Shown here one piece after another: positions 32,401-43,291 of a DNA stretch of 64,000 nucleotides; the first letter of the stretch is position 1; the number at the start of each line of letters is the position of its first letter. The notes under the pieces were generated by a model. That model ran no database searches and had not been told where the DNA came from. It was given only the letters and a program-made list of their open reading frames with translations. Source of the stretch: Asterias amurensis (lineage: Eukaryota; Echinodermata; Asteroidea; Forcipulatida; Asteriidae); assembly GCF_032118995.1 (NCBI RefSeq), contig NC_092648.1, forward strand, positions 23,092,450 through 23,156,449. The letters are read 5' to 3'. The translations under genes and the position numbers were made by a program.

Positions 32401-34000
32401 AGGCCCTGTCACACCATGGCGTATCGCCCAAACGTAAGCCAACGTATGCGAAATATCGAAAATACGTTGGTGTACGCTGATATAAGTTTGGGGTAAGTTG
32501 GGGATTCGTCGTTTACGTTAAGAGCTCGCTGGGATACGCTAATAAAATTTTGAACACGTCGAGCCCGCGATTTTTTTTGGTGCATGTTCAAAATTTCTCG
32601 GCGTGCTGAACGTGTGCTTCATACGTTCTGCATAAGTTCCCCGTAAGTTCATGGTACGTTAGACATATACGTTGACATACGTTGATATACGCTGGCATAC
32701 GTTATAGGGACGTTACTCGTAGGTTGGTATACGTTGATTTAGAAACGTACAACGAACGTAGTGATGACGTACATATTGTGTTCTACAGTACAGCTAGCGT
32801 ATGTGCCGTAGAGCTAGCAAGCATTCGGCGCTTTATGAACTTATGGGGGGGGGGGGGGGTTCAGTATATATATGTGGGTCCCTTGAGTAACTCATCCTCA
32901 TTTCTTTTTTAAAGTTTGCCCCCTTTTTTGACGCAAACAAAATGTGTTCCCAGTTTTCCCACAGTAAAAAATTAAAAACCTAACAACTGCAAAATTCTTC
33001 AATATACTAAAAATATCCTTTATAGTCACCTAAGTAACGGGAAACAGTCAGCAGGGTCACAGCAAACGTGAAGGGTTCATCAAAAAGGAGTTTTAATCAT
33101 GTCACACTTTGCGAAGGTTTTTATTTAAAATGTGCATACAGTTTAACACATTTGATAACTCGTCATTTAGAAAAAACATCTCAAGTTATTTTAAGTTTTT
33201 TTGTTGAAACATTTCCCACCAAACGGAGCGGTTTACTGACGCGCTAATGAACACTCGCATTTTCTCGTGAATTCTCAAAGGGTTCGAGAGCGCTTTTCTG
33301 ATCACGATTTTGCAAAGAAACTCTGCGCGTCAGCTTCATTATCTCGAAGTTGCGCACTGACTGCTGTGTATACGTTCAAAACGCTATGGATACGTTATCA
33401 TCTCGTTATCACTACGTTGGCTGTACGTTTCCCCGTTGGCAGACATACATCAACGCATACCAACCTACGAATAACGTTCCTATAACGTATGCCAGCGTAT
33501 GTCAACGTATTTACACGTATTTCTAACGTACCATGAACTTACGGGGAACTTATGCAGAGCGTATGAAGCACGCGCTCAGTACGCCGAGAAATTTTGAACA
33601 TGCTCAAAAAAAAATTCGGCGGGCTCGACGTGTTCACAATTTTAACAACGTATCCCAGCGTACTCTTAACGTAAACGACGTATCCCCAACTTACCCAAAC
33701 TTATATCAGCATACACCAACGTATTTTCGATATTTCGCATACGTTGGCTTACGTTCAGGCGATACGCCATGGTGTGACAGGGCCTTCACTCATCCTCATT
33801 TCTTCATGGTCAGTCATACGCAATGTATACGTTCAATACACTATTGATACGCTATGGATACGTCCTTTCTAACACCGATGTAGACTTTTTCGATGCAATT
33901 CGTTGGGAAGTTGGACGTTCTTGGACTTTGTAAATTGTAGAACTATTTTGTGCATACGTTGGCAATCGTTCAGGCGGTACGCCATGGTGTGACAGGGCCT
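32401..34000. mobile_element. 1.6-kb PIF/Harbinger-type element in the LINE (TSD TTA)
   Basis: The ends AGGCCCTGTCACACCATGGC and GCCATGGTGTGACAGGGCCT are perfect inverts; TTA flanks both (32398-32400, 34001-34003). Removing it rejoins the LINE as RLTKSKEILTETMNFY. A second internal copy of the right end occurs at 33521-33785, so the element is composite. Many ACGT-centred repeats (ACGTTG, TACGTT) fill the arms. No transposase remains. Confidence 0.85.
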
Positions 34001-35062
34001 TTAGATTTGGTCAATCTGGAATCTGCATCATTAACAACACAATTGATAGATTTACTAACGAAAATAAGTTTCTCCATATTCAGAAAATACTTGGATGGTT
34101 TTTCTCCACATTCCATCCACCGTGTTCTAGATCTTATAAGTACACCATCCATTTTGATTTTACGAACATCTACCAGATCAGCTTGCTTAGCACTTAAGAG
34201 ATCGATTGACTCAATGTCACCTTCGGCCACTTTATTGGAAAGAATAACAATGTTTTATGTTGCCTCCAGGTAAACCTCTGAGTGTGAGGGTTGTGGATAC
34301 GCCACACATCAACCAAATCTAAATCACTGCACATTTCGTTTCCAACAGCGATGCAAAATGTAATTGTGTCGTTAAAATGGCACGTTTTTAGCATACGGGT
34401 CATTCCATGTCAGACCAACGCACTTTTTTACCTCATGCCTTCCGATTTTTATAAAAATTGCTGTGCTTGTAGGTCCTAATACCAATGAATGCACACCAAT
34501 TTTTAGTCCGATCGGACTTACCGTGTGGTCAGGGCAGAAACCACTAAAATCTGACGTTTTTTAGGGTAAAATACCACCTTTTTGGTAAAAATATGTCATA
34601 ACCATGTCAATTCTCATCACACATATGCAAATTTGGTATCAAAATGATGAAAATTGCATGCTGAAATCAATTCTTTTGTCAAAAATAAATTTTCTGAAAT
34701 GTAAGTCACTGTTATCTTTATTATGTTATCGTGACCTTTGACACAGTTTTTAAAATAATGTATCATTCCCAAAATCAACGAAATAAAAATCACTTAATAG
34801 AGCATGTCTTCCTCTATCAGAAACCACTAAGAAACAGTTGGGCTCTTCAAAATTTACAACTTTATGACTATTTTTGTACAAGTCACTGTGATCTTTAATA
34901 TGTTGTCGTGATCTTTGACCCAATTTTTGAAACAATGCACCATTCCAAAAATCAATAAAATAAAAGTCACTTGATAGAGCATGTCTTCCTCTATCAGAAT
35001 CAACCAACAATTTTCTTGTTGATGGCTGATGTGGTTTAACCAGAATCAGAATTTAAATTATC

Positions 35063-37007
35063 AGCAGTGACGCACCCAGGATTTATTAATTTTTGGGGTG
35101 GGCCATATTTCCCCCAAATATTTCTTTCGAAGATTGTAAAACAAAAAAACCAAAACAAAGAAAAACAAAAATTAAACGGCCGTTTACTTCTTGAGATATG
35201 GTGCTACAAAGATTTCCCAATTAAATATGCAAATATGGGTCACATGGTTAATTAATTACGATTTTTAATTTTTTGGGGGTCGGTGGTTTGATGTTTGATC
35301 GAGTACGACTTGATTTCACAGAACTCTTTACCACCAAACTCTGCGCTTATGATCACCATTTTCCGCTTACTGTGTTTTTCAAACATCATCGTGTCATGCA
35401 TGCACACAGGTTATGTTGGGCTAACAATTGAGAAAAAGAAAAGGCAACACTATCGATATAAAGATAAGAATCTAACTTAAATATTACAAAATTAAATATT
35501 TTTTAATTTTGGGGGATAACAAAAATATTGAAGATGTACGGAGATTCGAACTCGCGTAATCGCGACTGATGACCACTAGGCTACAAGGGCCAATGCATAA
35601 ATGAGGGTTTACATGTGTGTATCTATCAACAGAGGGGATTATGATCCGGCGAAATAATTCTCGTTTCATGATTTTGCGAACATTGTCAGTAAATATGAAC
35701 TGCTAACGCCTATAACTATTAAGTAGGGTTGAAATGTAGTATTAGATGCCTTTAGGGGTTTTTGACGACGACGTCGTCGTCGTCAAAAACCCAGATCTAA
35801 ATTACGCACGTTTGTCCCGGACGACGCCACCTCAGAGTCTAAATTTGACATTTTTTCACTCATTTCTCAAAAACTACAACACCACAGCAAGTAATATTTT
35901 AAGGGAAGCTTTCAACTGTCATTATCTTCAAACTGTTTAAGTTTAGTGTAATTCTGTGGACACCATGGTATGTCGTCGTCGTCAAAAACCCTATTTATAT
36001 ACGCACGTTCGTTAAACGAAACCCTACACATTCGTGTGCAAAGTATATTGGTCCAGAACTCGGTTAGGAAACGAATAAAAAGAGACTTCGCTGTGGTCCA
36101 GAACGTAAGTAGACAAACAAGAAAAGGAGACTTGAGTAGACTCCTCTCAAGAAGTCACAACTCATGATAGGTACATACTGTATGGCATTTACCAAAGAGA
36201 ATATTTAACAATAACATGGAGCGACTGCATCCAGTTATATTCAAATGAAGATTACGTGGCTAATTAAAAAAGTTTATAAATTTTGTTTACATTTAAGAGT
36301 AAAGCTTATGTTCTAAGCTTCAATTTGGTATATGATTTCACTCTTTTGAAATTATGGTCTATGAGATTAGGTTTAAAGAAAAAACGTGTGCAATTGCTAT
36401 GGGTTTTAGGCGGAAACAAAGAATAAGAAACAAAAATAAAAATCTCGACAGAAACAATACCTGTTCCGACGGTAGGTCGGAACAGCTAACAAACTGAATA
36501 CTTTGGAGGGGCGGGGATCAATCCCCGGACCGATTGTCCCCCACCCCACCCCCCCCCCCCTTTCGGGTGCACCACTGTGATTATTAGTGATCCCAGTTTA
36601 GAGATTACATCAAAGTTGAGATGGAGAAGCTGTCTGCCTTTCTTCAGTAGATCATGACAAACTTATGCAGTCTTGCTTTAACCCCCTGTGATGAATCTTG
36701 AACAACAAGTTAATGCATAATAACTTTCTGAGAAATCCTCAAGAACAATTTGTTTACCATGCTGCAACTCTGACTTCAGTGCCCATTTTGGTAGAGCTGT
36801 TCAGCAGCAGATTTTGTACTAATTGTGCGACTTCCATTTCATAGCGCCGCTAACCGTATAGCACACGAAAAGGCATGCTAACCTTCCGATGAAGTCAGAG
36901 TTGCAGCATGGTGACATTTTACCATCTTGGAGAGAATTTTGTTTGGGAAATATGCCCCCCCCCCCTCAACCCACAACCCAAAATAAATCCTGGGTGCGTC
37001 ACTGCTG
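35063..37007. mobile_element. TIR element nested inside the 3.4-kb element
   Basis: CAGTGACGCACCCAGGATTT at the left and AAATCCTGGGTGCGTCACTG at the right. The target duplication is not clear because the flanks extend the palindrome (CAG...CTG). Inside are a GACGACGACGTCGTCGTCGTC palindrome region (35765-35785) with a related half at 35971-35986, and an inverted pair CCATGCTGCAACTCTGACTT / AAGTCAGAGTTGCAGCATGG at about 36758 and 36891. Confidence 0.7.
35536..35592 (-). other. tRNA-like fragment
   Basis: The minus strand reads GCCCTTGTAGCCTAGTGG, an A-box-like start, and GAGTTCGAATCTC, a B box, but with too little sequence between them for a full anticodon arm. Probably a tRNA-derived SINE head or decayed tRNA. 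Confidence 0.35.
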
Positions 37008-37961
37008 GTATCTTAAAGTATGATTCAGGTTAGACCACATCAGCCCTCAACATAAACAAATCCCAAACATTTACAGTTTTAGTAACTTTGGAAAGTTTTT
37101 TAATTATTTTTTATTTATAAAGTAAAGTTTATAAATTGACTAATTTGTAACCTAACAACTATATAAAAATAGACTTAAAGTTGTAAAGTTTGAAAAGCCC
37201 AGTTGTTTCTTAGTGGATTCTGATAGAGGACGACATGCTATATCAAGAGATTTTCACTTCCTTGATTTTTGGAATGATGCGTTATTTCAAAAATTGGGTC
37301 AAAGGTCACGATAACATATTAAAGATCACAGTGACTTGTACAAAAATAGTCAAAAAGTTGTAAATTTTGAAGAGCCCAACTGTTTCTTAGTGGATTCTGA
37401 TAGAAGAAGACATGCTCTATCAAGTGATTTTTATTTCGTTGATTTTTGGAATGATACATTATTTCAAAAACTGAAAATTTATTTTTAACAAAAGAATTGA
37501 TTTGAGCATGCAATTCACATCATTTTGATACCAAATTTGCATATATGTGATAAAAATTGACATGGTTATGACATATTTTTACCAAAAAGGTGGTATTTTA
37601 CCCTAAAAATGTCAGATTTAAGTGGTTTCTGCCCTGACCACATGGTAAGTCGGATCGGGCTAAAAATTGGTGTGCATTCATTGCTCATTAGGACCTACAA
37701 GCACAGCAATTTTTATCACAATCGGAAGACATGAGGTAACAAAGTATGTTGGTCTGACATGGAATGACCCATACGGGAAGTAACCATTTTCCAAGTCAGG
37801 TAGTACGTGCGGAATGACGTCATACATGAGCATGCAATAAGCCCAAAGTGGTGACGTCACCTAGAAACAACGCAATTTTTGGGGCGTTCACGGGGACGTG
37901 TGCAGCTAAACCTCGCTAATACGTCGTTAACGTGGCGCTTTGCGTCCTTTTAAAGGACCTG

Positions 37962-38876
37962 GGGTCGATTTCACGAAGCGCTACGACGCGTCGTAGCTCT
38001 AGTTACGATGTATACGCGTCGTAAACTTACGACGTGCTCCCCCATCGATTTCACGAAACTTACGATGCATTCTAGACGTCGCAAATTCCTTGACAACGAG
38101 CTAAGGTACATCGTAACTTACGATCACCCAAAGGGTCGTCTTAACTCACGTTGCTCTAGTCTCAAATGGCGTTAATGCTGCTTCTAGACAGAGAAGCCGG
38201 GCGGGCATTGCGCCGAGAAAGGTTATTTCGTGACCGAAGATGCCCACTTGATACATTATTAACGGACGATGAAATTTACAGGCGCTATCGCTTTACACGA
38301 AATGGAATTGTTGGTTTATTGGAAAGGGTTGAATTAGAACACGACACAAAAGGTTAATTTAAATTAATAAGCATCGATGAAATGTTTAATTTGTTACTTA
38401 TTACATGAACAATTTTAATTTATTTCTGTAAACTTACACAAGTACATGTACTCGACAAAACGCCAGTGATTAAAATCCCTTCAGCAGTAAAAGTAAACTG
38501 TCTAGCGCCACCATTCGTTTGCTCAAAAAACATGAAAAAAAACTAAAACAAACATGGCGGCGTTCACGCAGTGTCTTGCACATTTTGCGCGTCTGTGCCA
38601 TTTCTTTCTCCTCTCTTCGTCTCTTGTTAAACGGCTGTTTCGTTATTACAACGCGTATTTGACATAAAACGGCCGTAGTGCAAAAAGGTCATCCTCGTTC
38701 TAAAACTTCGTTTTATATAAAGGGCATTTTCAATGCGTTGCGATGCGTCGTCCGTACGACGCGTTTCGTGAAATCGTTTATGCAGTTCGTCGGAGCTACG
38801 ATACATCGCAGAGCCGCGATGCATCGTAAACCATACGATGCATCGTAAGTTAAGAAGAGCTTCGTGAAACCGACCC
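37962..38876. mobile_element. PIF/Harbinger-derived element, first copy
   Basis: The left end GGGTCGATTTCACGAAGCG and right end CTTCGTGAAACCGACCC are inverted. CTG flanks both (37959-37961, 38877-38879), a PIF/Harbinger-type duplication. Numerous TACGATGCATCGTA-type motifs lie inside each arm. It contains a Harbinger nuclease N-terminus (38166-38357). Confidence 0.8.
38166..38357 (+). pseudogene. Harbinger transposase (nuclease) N-terminal fragment
   Basis: MALMLLLDREAGRALRRERL, then TDDEIYRRYRFTRNGIVGLL. The R-R-Y-R-F-x-R-x-x-I block is typical of the N-terminus of Harbinger nucleases (DDE_Tnp_4 group). It stops after 63 codons; no catalytic DDE region remains. Confidence 0.7.
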
Positions 38877-38879
38877 CTG

Positions 38880-39163
38880 GGGTCGATTTCACGAAGCGCT
38901 ACGAGGCGTCGTACCTCAAATTACGATGTATACGCGTCGTAAACTTACGACGTGCTCCCCCATCGATTTCACGAAACTTACGATGCATTCTAGACGTCGC
39001 AAATACCTTGACAACGAGCTAAGGTACATCGTAACTTACGACCACCCAAAGGGTCGTCTTAACTCACGTTGCTCTAGTCTCAAATGGCGTTAATGCTGCT
39101 TCTAGACAGAGAAGCCGGGCGGGCATTACGCCGAGAAAGGTTATCTCGTGACCGAAGATGCCC
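38880..39163. mobile_element. PIF/Harbinger-derived element, second copy (truncated)
   Basis: Repeats the first 280 or so bp of the 37962 element, including the MALMLLLDREAG frame, directly after a shared CTG. It breaks off at the THAP-region boundary (about 39163). Nearly identical to the first copy, hence a recent head-to-tail pair. Confidence 0.75.
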
Positions 39164-39780
39164 ACTTGAGTATATGTTTATTAACAATAAAACAATTTTT
39201 TGAGTAATTGTTTGTCACGATTTATATGTTAAAAAATTAATTAAGTGCTTGGGGGGGGGGGTTGACTCCGCCTACCACTTTTGTGACGTAGAAAAAGGAA
39301 GACTTTGCCTCGATGCGTAGATAAACACACGTGCAAAAGTACTTGTAATTCTAAGACGTGAGTTTGTACGCTGCGAAAAAGTTTTTTTTTCTGGCATTTT
39401 TCTGGCAATGCCGACCAACTGCTGGATGCAGCAAAACAACTAAAGATGGGGTCAGTCTTCATCTATTTCCTGCAGATCCCAAGTATAGGCGGTTGTGGGC
39501 TGCGAAAGTCAGATTAACTAGAGCAAAGTGGTCCGGCCCGACGTCTTTTTCAGCGCTATGCAGCGAACACTTCGAGCCGTCGTGCTTTGAATCCGGGATA
39601 CACCACTCATTTGACATGACGAGAAGAGCCATTCTTAAACACGACGCCGTCCCAACAATTTTTCCAGCTAGTGGGAAATCGAAGAAGGTATCTGAAAGAC
39701 GTGACGAACCCAGAGGAGCATTTGCTAAACGTGAAAGTTTGAACTTTGAGGGTACGTTTTTAGCTTTTGCCAAGTGACAC
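39164..39780 (+). pseudogene. THAP-domain gene remnant, copy 2
   Basis: Longer than the copy at 7.7-8.2 kb. The frame to the stop at 39775-39777 contains AGCSKTTKDGVSLHLFPADP, KYRRLWAAKVRLTRAKW, FSALCSEHFEPSCFESG and ILKHDAVPTIFP. This covers the THAP second Cys, the conserved W, the C-x2-H pair (CSEH) and the AVPTIF box at the domain end. About 8 bp are missing at the start relative to copy 1 (CGACCAACTGCTGG), shifting the frame so that the first Cys and its Met are lost. A pseudogene, or a 5' exon of a P-element-type transposase. Confidence 0.75.
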
Positions 39781-40810
39781 GATATTTTTTTGGTACCGCA
39801 TGCGATTCACCGTGCGCGCAGGTCCTATGTGACCGTCCGCACATTATACAACAGCCATAGTGCGTGCGTGCAGTCTGCTCCGTGGCCGTATTTCTATAAT
39901 AATACTCGATATTGAGTTTCAGTTGTCTGATGAGTTGTAATGTTCTATTGAATTTTAATCTTGAGTTATGCTCTGCAGATAAGCAGTTTGAAAACATTCA
40001 TTCATCTTCCAGTTTGAACCGAAGGTGTTATCTTTTCTGTGCAAAATTTTAAGAAAAACCCACAGTTTTACAAGCCTATTCAAAATTGGTGCTGAAATGA
40101 TTAGTAGACTTTTGTGAAACATAAAACTGAAGTCAAGGTCAAATGGGTCACAATCTGTGTAACGTTTGTTGACCTTCAAACGACCTGTCCGATAATGTGT
40201 AGATTGTATAAGTCATCTTGATTTATAATTTCTTTAAAACTATTGAACTTTGGTTCAGTTTCAATCTTGAGTTATGTTGCAGAAAAGAGAAAAGCATAAC
40301 GAAAAACCCCAGAGCAATAACAAGAGGTGTTCGTGTTTGTATTGCGCGAACACATAACCTTATTATATAGCGCTTTTTACAAAATCGATACAAAGCGCTT
40401 AAAGAAATACAAAAGCAACCAAACAAAAAACAACAAACTACACGCCATTTTCTAAATGATGTAGCCTAATAAACAACACTTTTCTGCATGTAAATATAAA
40501 ACACTGGGTACAGGTGGAAAAATACATCAATGGGGTGGGCTGTCCATCCTGAGTGGCAATTGTAATTGGGGACAGGGCAAGCGGGGCAAAGACTTGAAGG
40601 TGTTAATGCATGGATCCATTCTTTTGTGCATGTTCCTGATTTTTGGGGAAAGAGTGAATGAGCCTTCTCCCTGCTCCCCACTGTGGTTATGCCACTGGGG
40701 ACGTAACCTGTGCCCCACTATTAGTTACGCCGCCGCCCTGATAAATGAGTGTAGTTTTTCCTCCGAGACCTACGTCAGTTAAAAGGCAATCTTGACACTT
40801 ATTTATCTTA

Positions 40811-40939
40811 GGCCGTGTCCGAAACGGCGACTTCGGCTACAGCTACGGCTAGATCGCCCGCGTCTGCCTATTCTTCAACACTGGTAGACGCGCTGATCTA
40901 TACGTAGCTGTAGCCAAAGTCGTCGTTTCGGACACGGCC
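40811..40939. mobile_element. 129-bp MITE with TTA target duplication
   Basis: GGCCGTGTCCGAAACGGCGA and TCGTCGTTTCGGACACGGCC are inverted ends, with TTA on both sides (40808-40810, 40940-40942). Inner arms GGCTACAGCTACG / CGTAGCTGTAGCC. It lies about 140 bp upstream of the copy C exon-3 acceptor. Confidence 0.85.
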
Positions 40940-41082
40940 TTATATTACATTACATACAAACAAGACTTGTGATCTTTTTACTTTGATTTACAAAGAGAAT
41001 GATAATTTCCAAGTTAACTATAAAACGAGTAGGCCCGTGTGATCTGCAATAACATGTAAGTGTTTTCCGTCTGCTGTTTCAG

Positions 41083-41835
41083 ATAGCACCTCAGTCACAC
41101 GAGTCTTTGATCCCAGCCCCGGAACAATGGCTTATGTTTCTACTTCTCCTGGGAAGATGGCTCCTCCCCAAGGGCGCCCTCACACGTGACCAACTATCAC
41201 AAATCCTCCTAATGTACATCGGTATGGCGGTTGACATCTTGGAGTTTTCCTTTGAGACATTGAAGGAAGAAAAGGTCATCTGTAACCTTGTCGTGATCAT
41301 TTTGATCATGGGCATATGGAGCTTGACCTTGCTTCAGTTCGGTCTGGTCCACACCTCGATGTCTGCCCCGGACCTCAGGGCAGCTGAGACCTCTGGAGGT
41401 AAATTTTGCAAGGGATGTCTCGGATGTTGCGAGAATGACATTTGGGCTTGGTTCACCATCGTAATGCAAGACGGGCCGTGCTTGGGTATGAGACTCTACC
41501 TTTTGATTGAAATAAAAATCACCAATCAAATGATGTTGTTATTTACTATCAAGAACATCTTAGTAATTTTCTTTATGTTGAAATGTATCCTATTTAAAGA
41601 TTACCCTGTCACCAAAAAGTGTTCAAGCTGTGGTCACGAGAACACTGTGAAAAAAACCGTCAGTGTTGAAGTCCAGACCGTTACAACTGATACCAGTACC
41701 AATACCGAGACCCCGATCCAGGAAATCAAGCCCAGCACCCAGACCATGAAGCAAAACTCTCCCCTCGACACTCTGAAGGACCCCTCTTCTCGAAAACCTT
41801 TTACCGTGAAAGTGAATACATGGACAAACACTTAA
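41083..41835 (+). CDS. TMEM26-like copy C, exon 3
   Basis: Opens after acceptor CTGTTTCAG in phase 0 (IAPQSHESLIPAPEQWLMFL) and runs 250 codons. It keeps GRWLLPKGALTRDQLSQILL, DILEFSFETLKEE, the cluster CKGCLGCCENDIWAW, MQDGPC and NQMMLLFTIKNILVIF. The C-terminus is longer than in other copies and differs in nature: a CSSCGHEN pair of cysteines and a Thr/Pro-rich tail (TVTTDTSTNTETPIQEIKPS). It is the most diverged exon 3 in the array and lies 20.3 kb from exon 2, with only mobile elements between. Whether the two halves are still spliced together needs RNA evidence. Confidence 0.8.
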   Translation: MAPQSHESLIPAPEQWLMFLLLLGRWLLPKGALTRDQLSQILLMYIGMAVDILEFSFETLKEEKVICNLVVIILIMGIWSLTLLQFGLVHTSMSAPDLRAAETSGGKFCKGCLGCCENDIWAWFTIVMQDGPCLGMRLYLLIEIKITNQMMLLFTIKNILVIFFMLKCILFKDYPVTKKCSSCGHENTVKKTVSVEVQTVTTDTSTNTETPIQEIKPSTQTMKQNSPLDTLKDPSSRKPFTVKVNTWTNT

Positions 41836-41967
41836 TACTCCCGAATCAACCTGACTCGGACTCCGGGTCCAGTATGGCCTGACCAAACCCAGGTCAAAGT
41901 GACCCGGAAAGCCAGGTCAAACAAAATTAGCCGGAAACCAGGTCATTTGTACTGACCCGGCCGCGAC

Positions 41968-42649
41968 CCGGTGTGGCGGTTTCAACTTTCCGCTGTGTTC
42001 AGTTTTCCGAATGACCAAATACGGTAGCATTACGTCATGCGATGCCTGCGCACAGCAAGCGAAAGTAGTCAATTTTAAGTGCCGTATTGAGTCATCCGTT
42101 ACCCTCCGGTAGCTGTCATGGCGGCGTCCACGAGTCAAGTATGTGACTATACACAGAAAATAATTGCAATATAAACAATTTGGGGTCACTGCTGAGAGAA
42201 CTGGGTCACTGCTGAGAGAACTACAGTACTCGGCGGTATCTGACAGGTCACCCGGCGTGTTCAGTTTTCCGCCGCGAGTACCCTGGCGAGTACTGTAGTG
42301 TAGTTCTCTCAGTGACCCCAAATGGTTTCTATTACGATTTTTTTCTGTTTAGTCACATATTCTCTTGCCCCATCTTAGTATTCATGTGTACACCACTGCT
42401 TGTGCTACTGGTTAAAATAAATACAGGATAATTTGCTGGGTCTTCACACCAAATTCTCTTATACGATCCACGCGTTCGCCGCTCGTTGTACTCGTGGACG
42501 CCGCCATGACAGCTAACACGGATGACTCAATACGGCACTAAAAGTGGACTACTTTCGCTTGCTGTGCGCAGGCATCGCATGACGTAATGTTACCGTATTT
42601 GGTCATTCGGAAAACTGAACACGGCGGAAAGTTGAAACCGCCACACCGG
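41968..42649. repeat. 682-bp nested foldback element
   Basis: The ends CCGGTGTGGCGGTTTCAACT and AGTTGAAACCGCCACACCGG are perfect inverts, and arms of about 165 bp follow (ATGGCGGCGTCCACGAGT / ACTCGTGGACGCCGCCAT at their inner ends). The loop contains its own palindrome at 42181-42318 (GGGGTCACTGCTGAGAGAAC ... GTTCTCTCAGTGACCCC). It sits just after the copy C stop. Confidence 0.8.
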
Positions 42650-43291
42650 CTTCCAGGTCTCTTTTTCACATTTCATTTGTTACCTATGTTTACACTGTGA
42701 TGACCACAGTATGGCAACTGGCCCGGTCTCTCTTCGCAATCCACGGCATGGCAACTGTGAATCACACTGTGACACTTTTCTAAACCACCATGATAACATC
42801 TAATGTGTTTTCAATGCTATTTTTTCTCTAATGAATAGAATTCAATTAAAACTGACACTGAGTGCCTGACACAGAGCACCGAGAAGTGCCTATTTTAGGC
42901 ACAGGAGTACTCTCCGCCCGAATTAAACTTAAATGACAGCTTTTAACTTTATTGTCATGTCTGGATCTGGATATTATACTCCGATAAAAACGGATACCCG
43001 CAACGCATCAGAGTTATAAAAAAAAAAAGAAAAAAAAGTGTAAAGCGTACAAATTTAGCTTGAATACTTCTCGAGAAAATTGTTTTGCCTTGTGAATCAT
43101 ATCGGAACTAGATTTACCTCACAAAGTTACCAATTATACAAAAAGTATTTTTTTTAACACTAACACCTAATTTCTGCATATGAGGGTAAGTAACAGCTTG
43201 AATGAAAACGGCAACAGAAATTGTATTTGCTAAAATTCATTTGATTTTTTTCAATCGCTGGGGAAATTAAGTTCACTTGGGATATATTTAA

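Larger units (their letters stand above)
20909..34393 (-). mobile_element. L1/Tx1-type LINE (minus), interrupted by four later insertions
   Basis: The 3' end is at an A-rich tail (T-runs at 20909-20928 on the plus strand). Reading right to left, segments are: 34004-34390 (endonuclease end with LDLVDVWRIHNPHTQRFTWR, then linker), 32166-32397 (FYKSMYS, LTDTMRDNLEGPLSHVELMQ), 31443-31635 (FFSPDLSWFLLRS, KWG-type YGIITLLAKG, NWRPISLLN), 23249-23738 (SIDFEKAFDSLSHELILKVL, GCRQGDGLSPYLFILCVEVL) and 20909-22695 (MSGLKVNVDKTNVVWIGSKK, RNLTVLGRITVAKSMLLSKL, C-terminal CTFC...HLFCSC zinc motif). Frameshifts and stops are frequent and the catalytic box reads YANDT instead of Y/F-A-D-D, so it is dead. 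The 5' part is missing beyond 34.4 kb. Confidence 0.85.
34397..37770. mobile_element. 3.4-kb element with long composite inverted repeats
   Basis: Starts GGGTCATTCCATGTCAGACC and ends GGTCTGACATGGAATGACCC, flanked by ATAC (34393-34396, 37771-37774). Arms of about 600 bp each (34397-35005 and 37170-37770) pair along their length. Each arm contains two direct subunits with AGAGCATGTCTTCCTCTATC or its complement. The arms have diverged little. No coding frame was recognised. It marks the point where the LINE sequence is lost. Confidence 0.75.
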
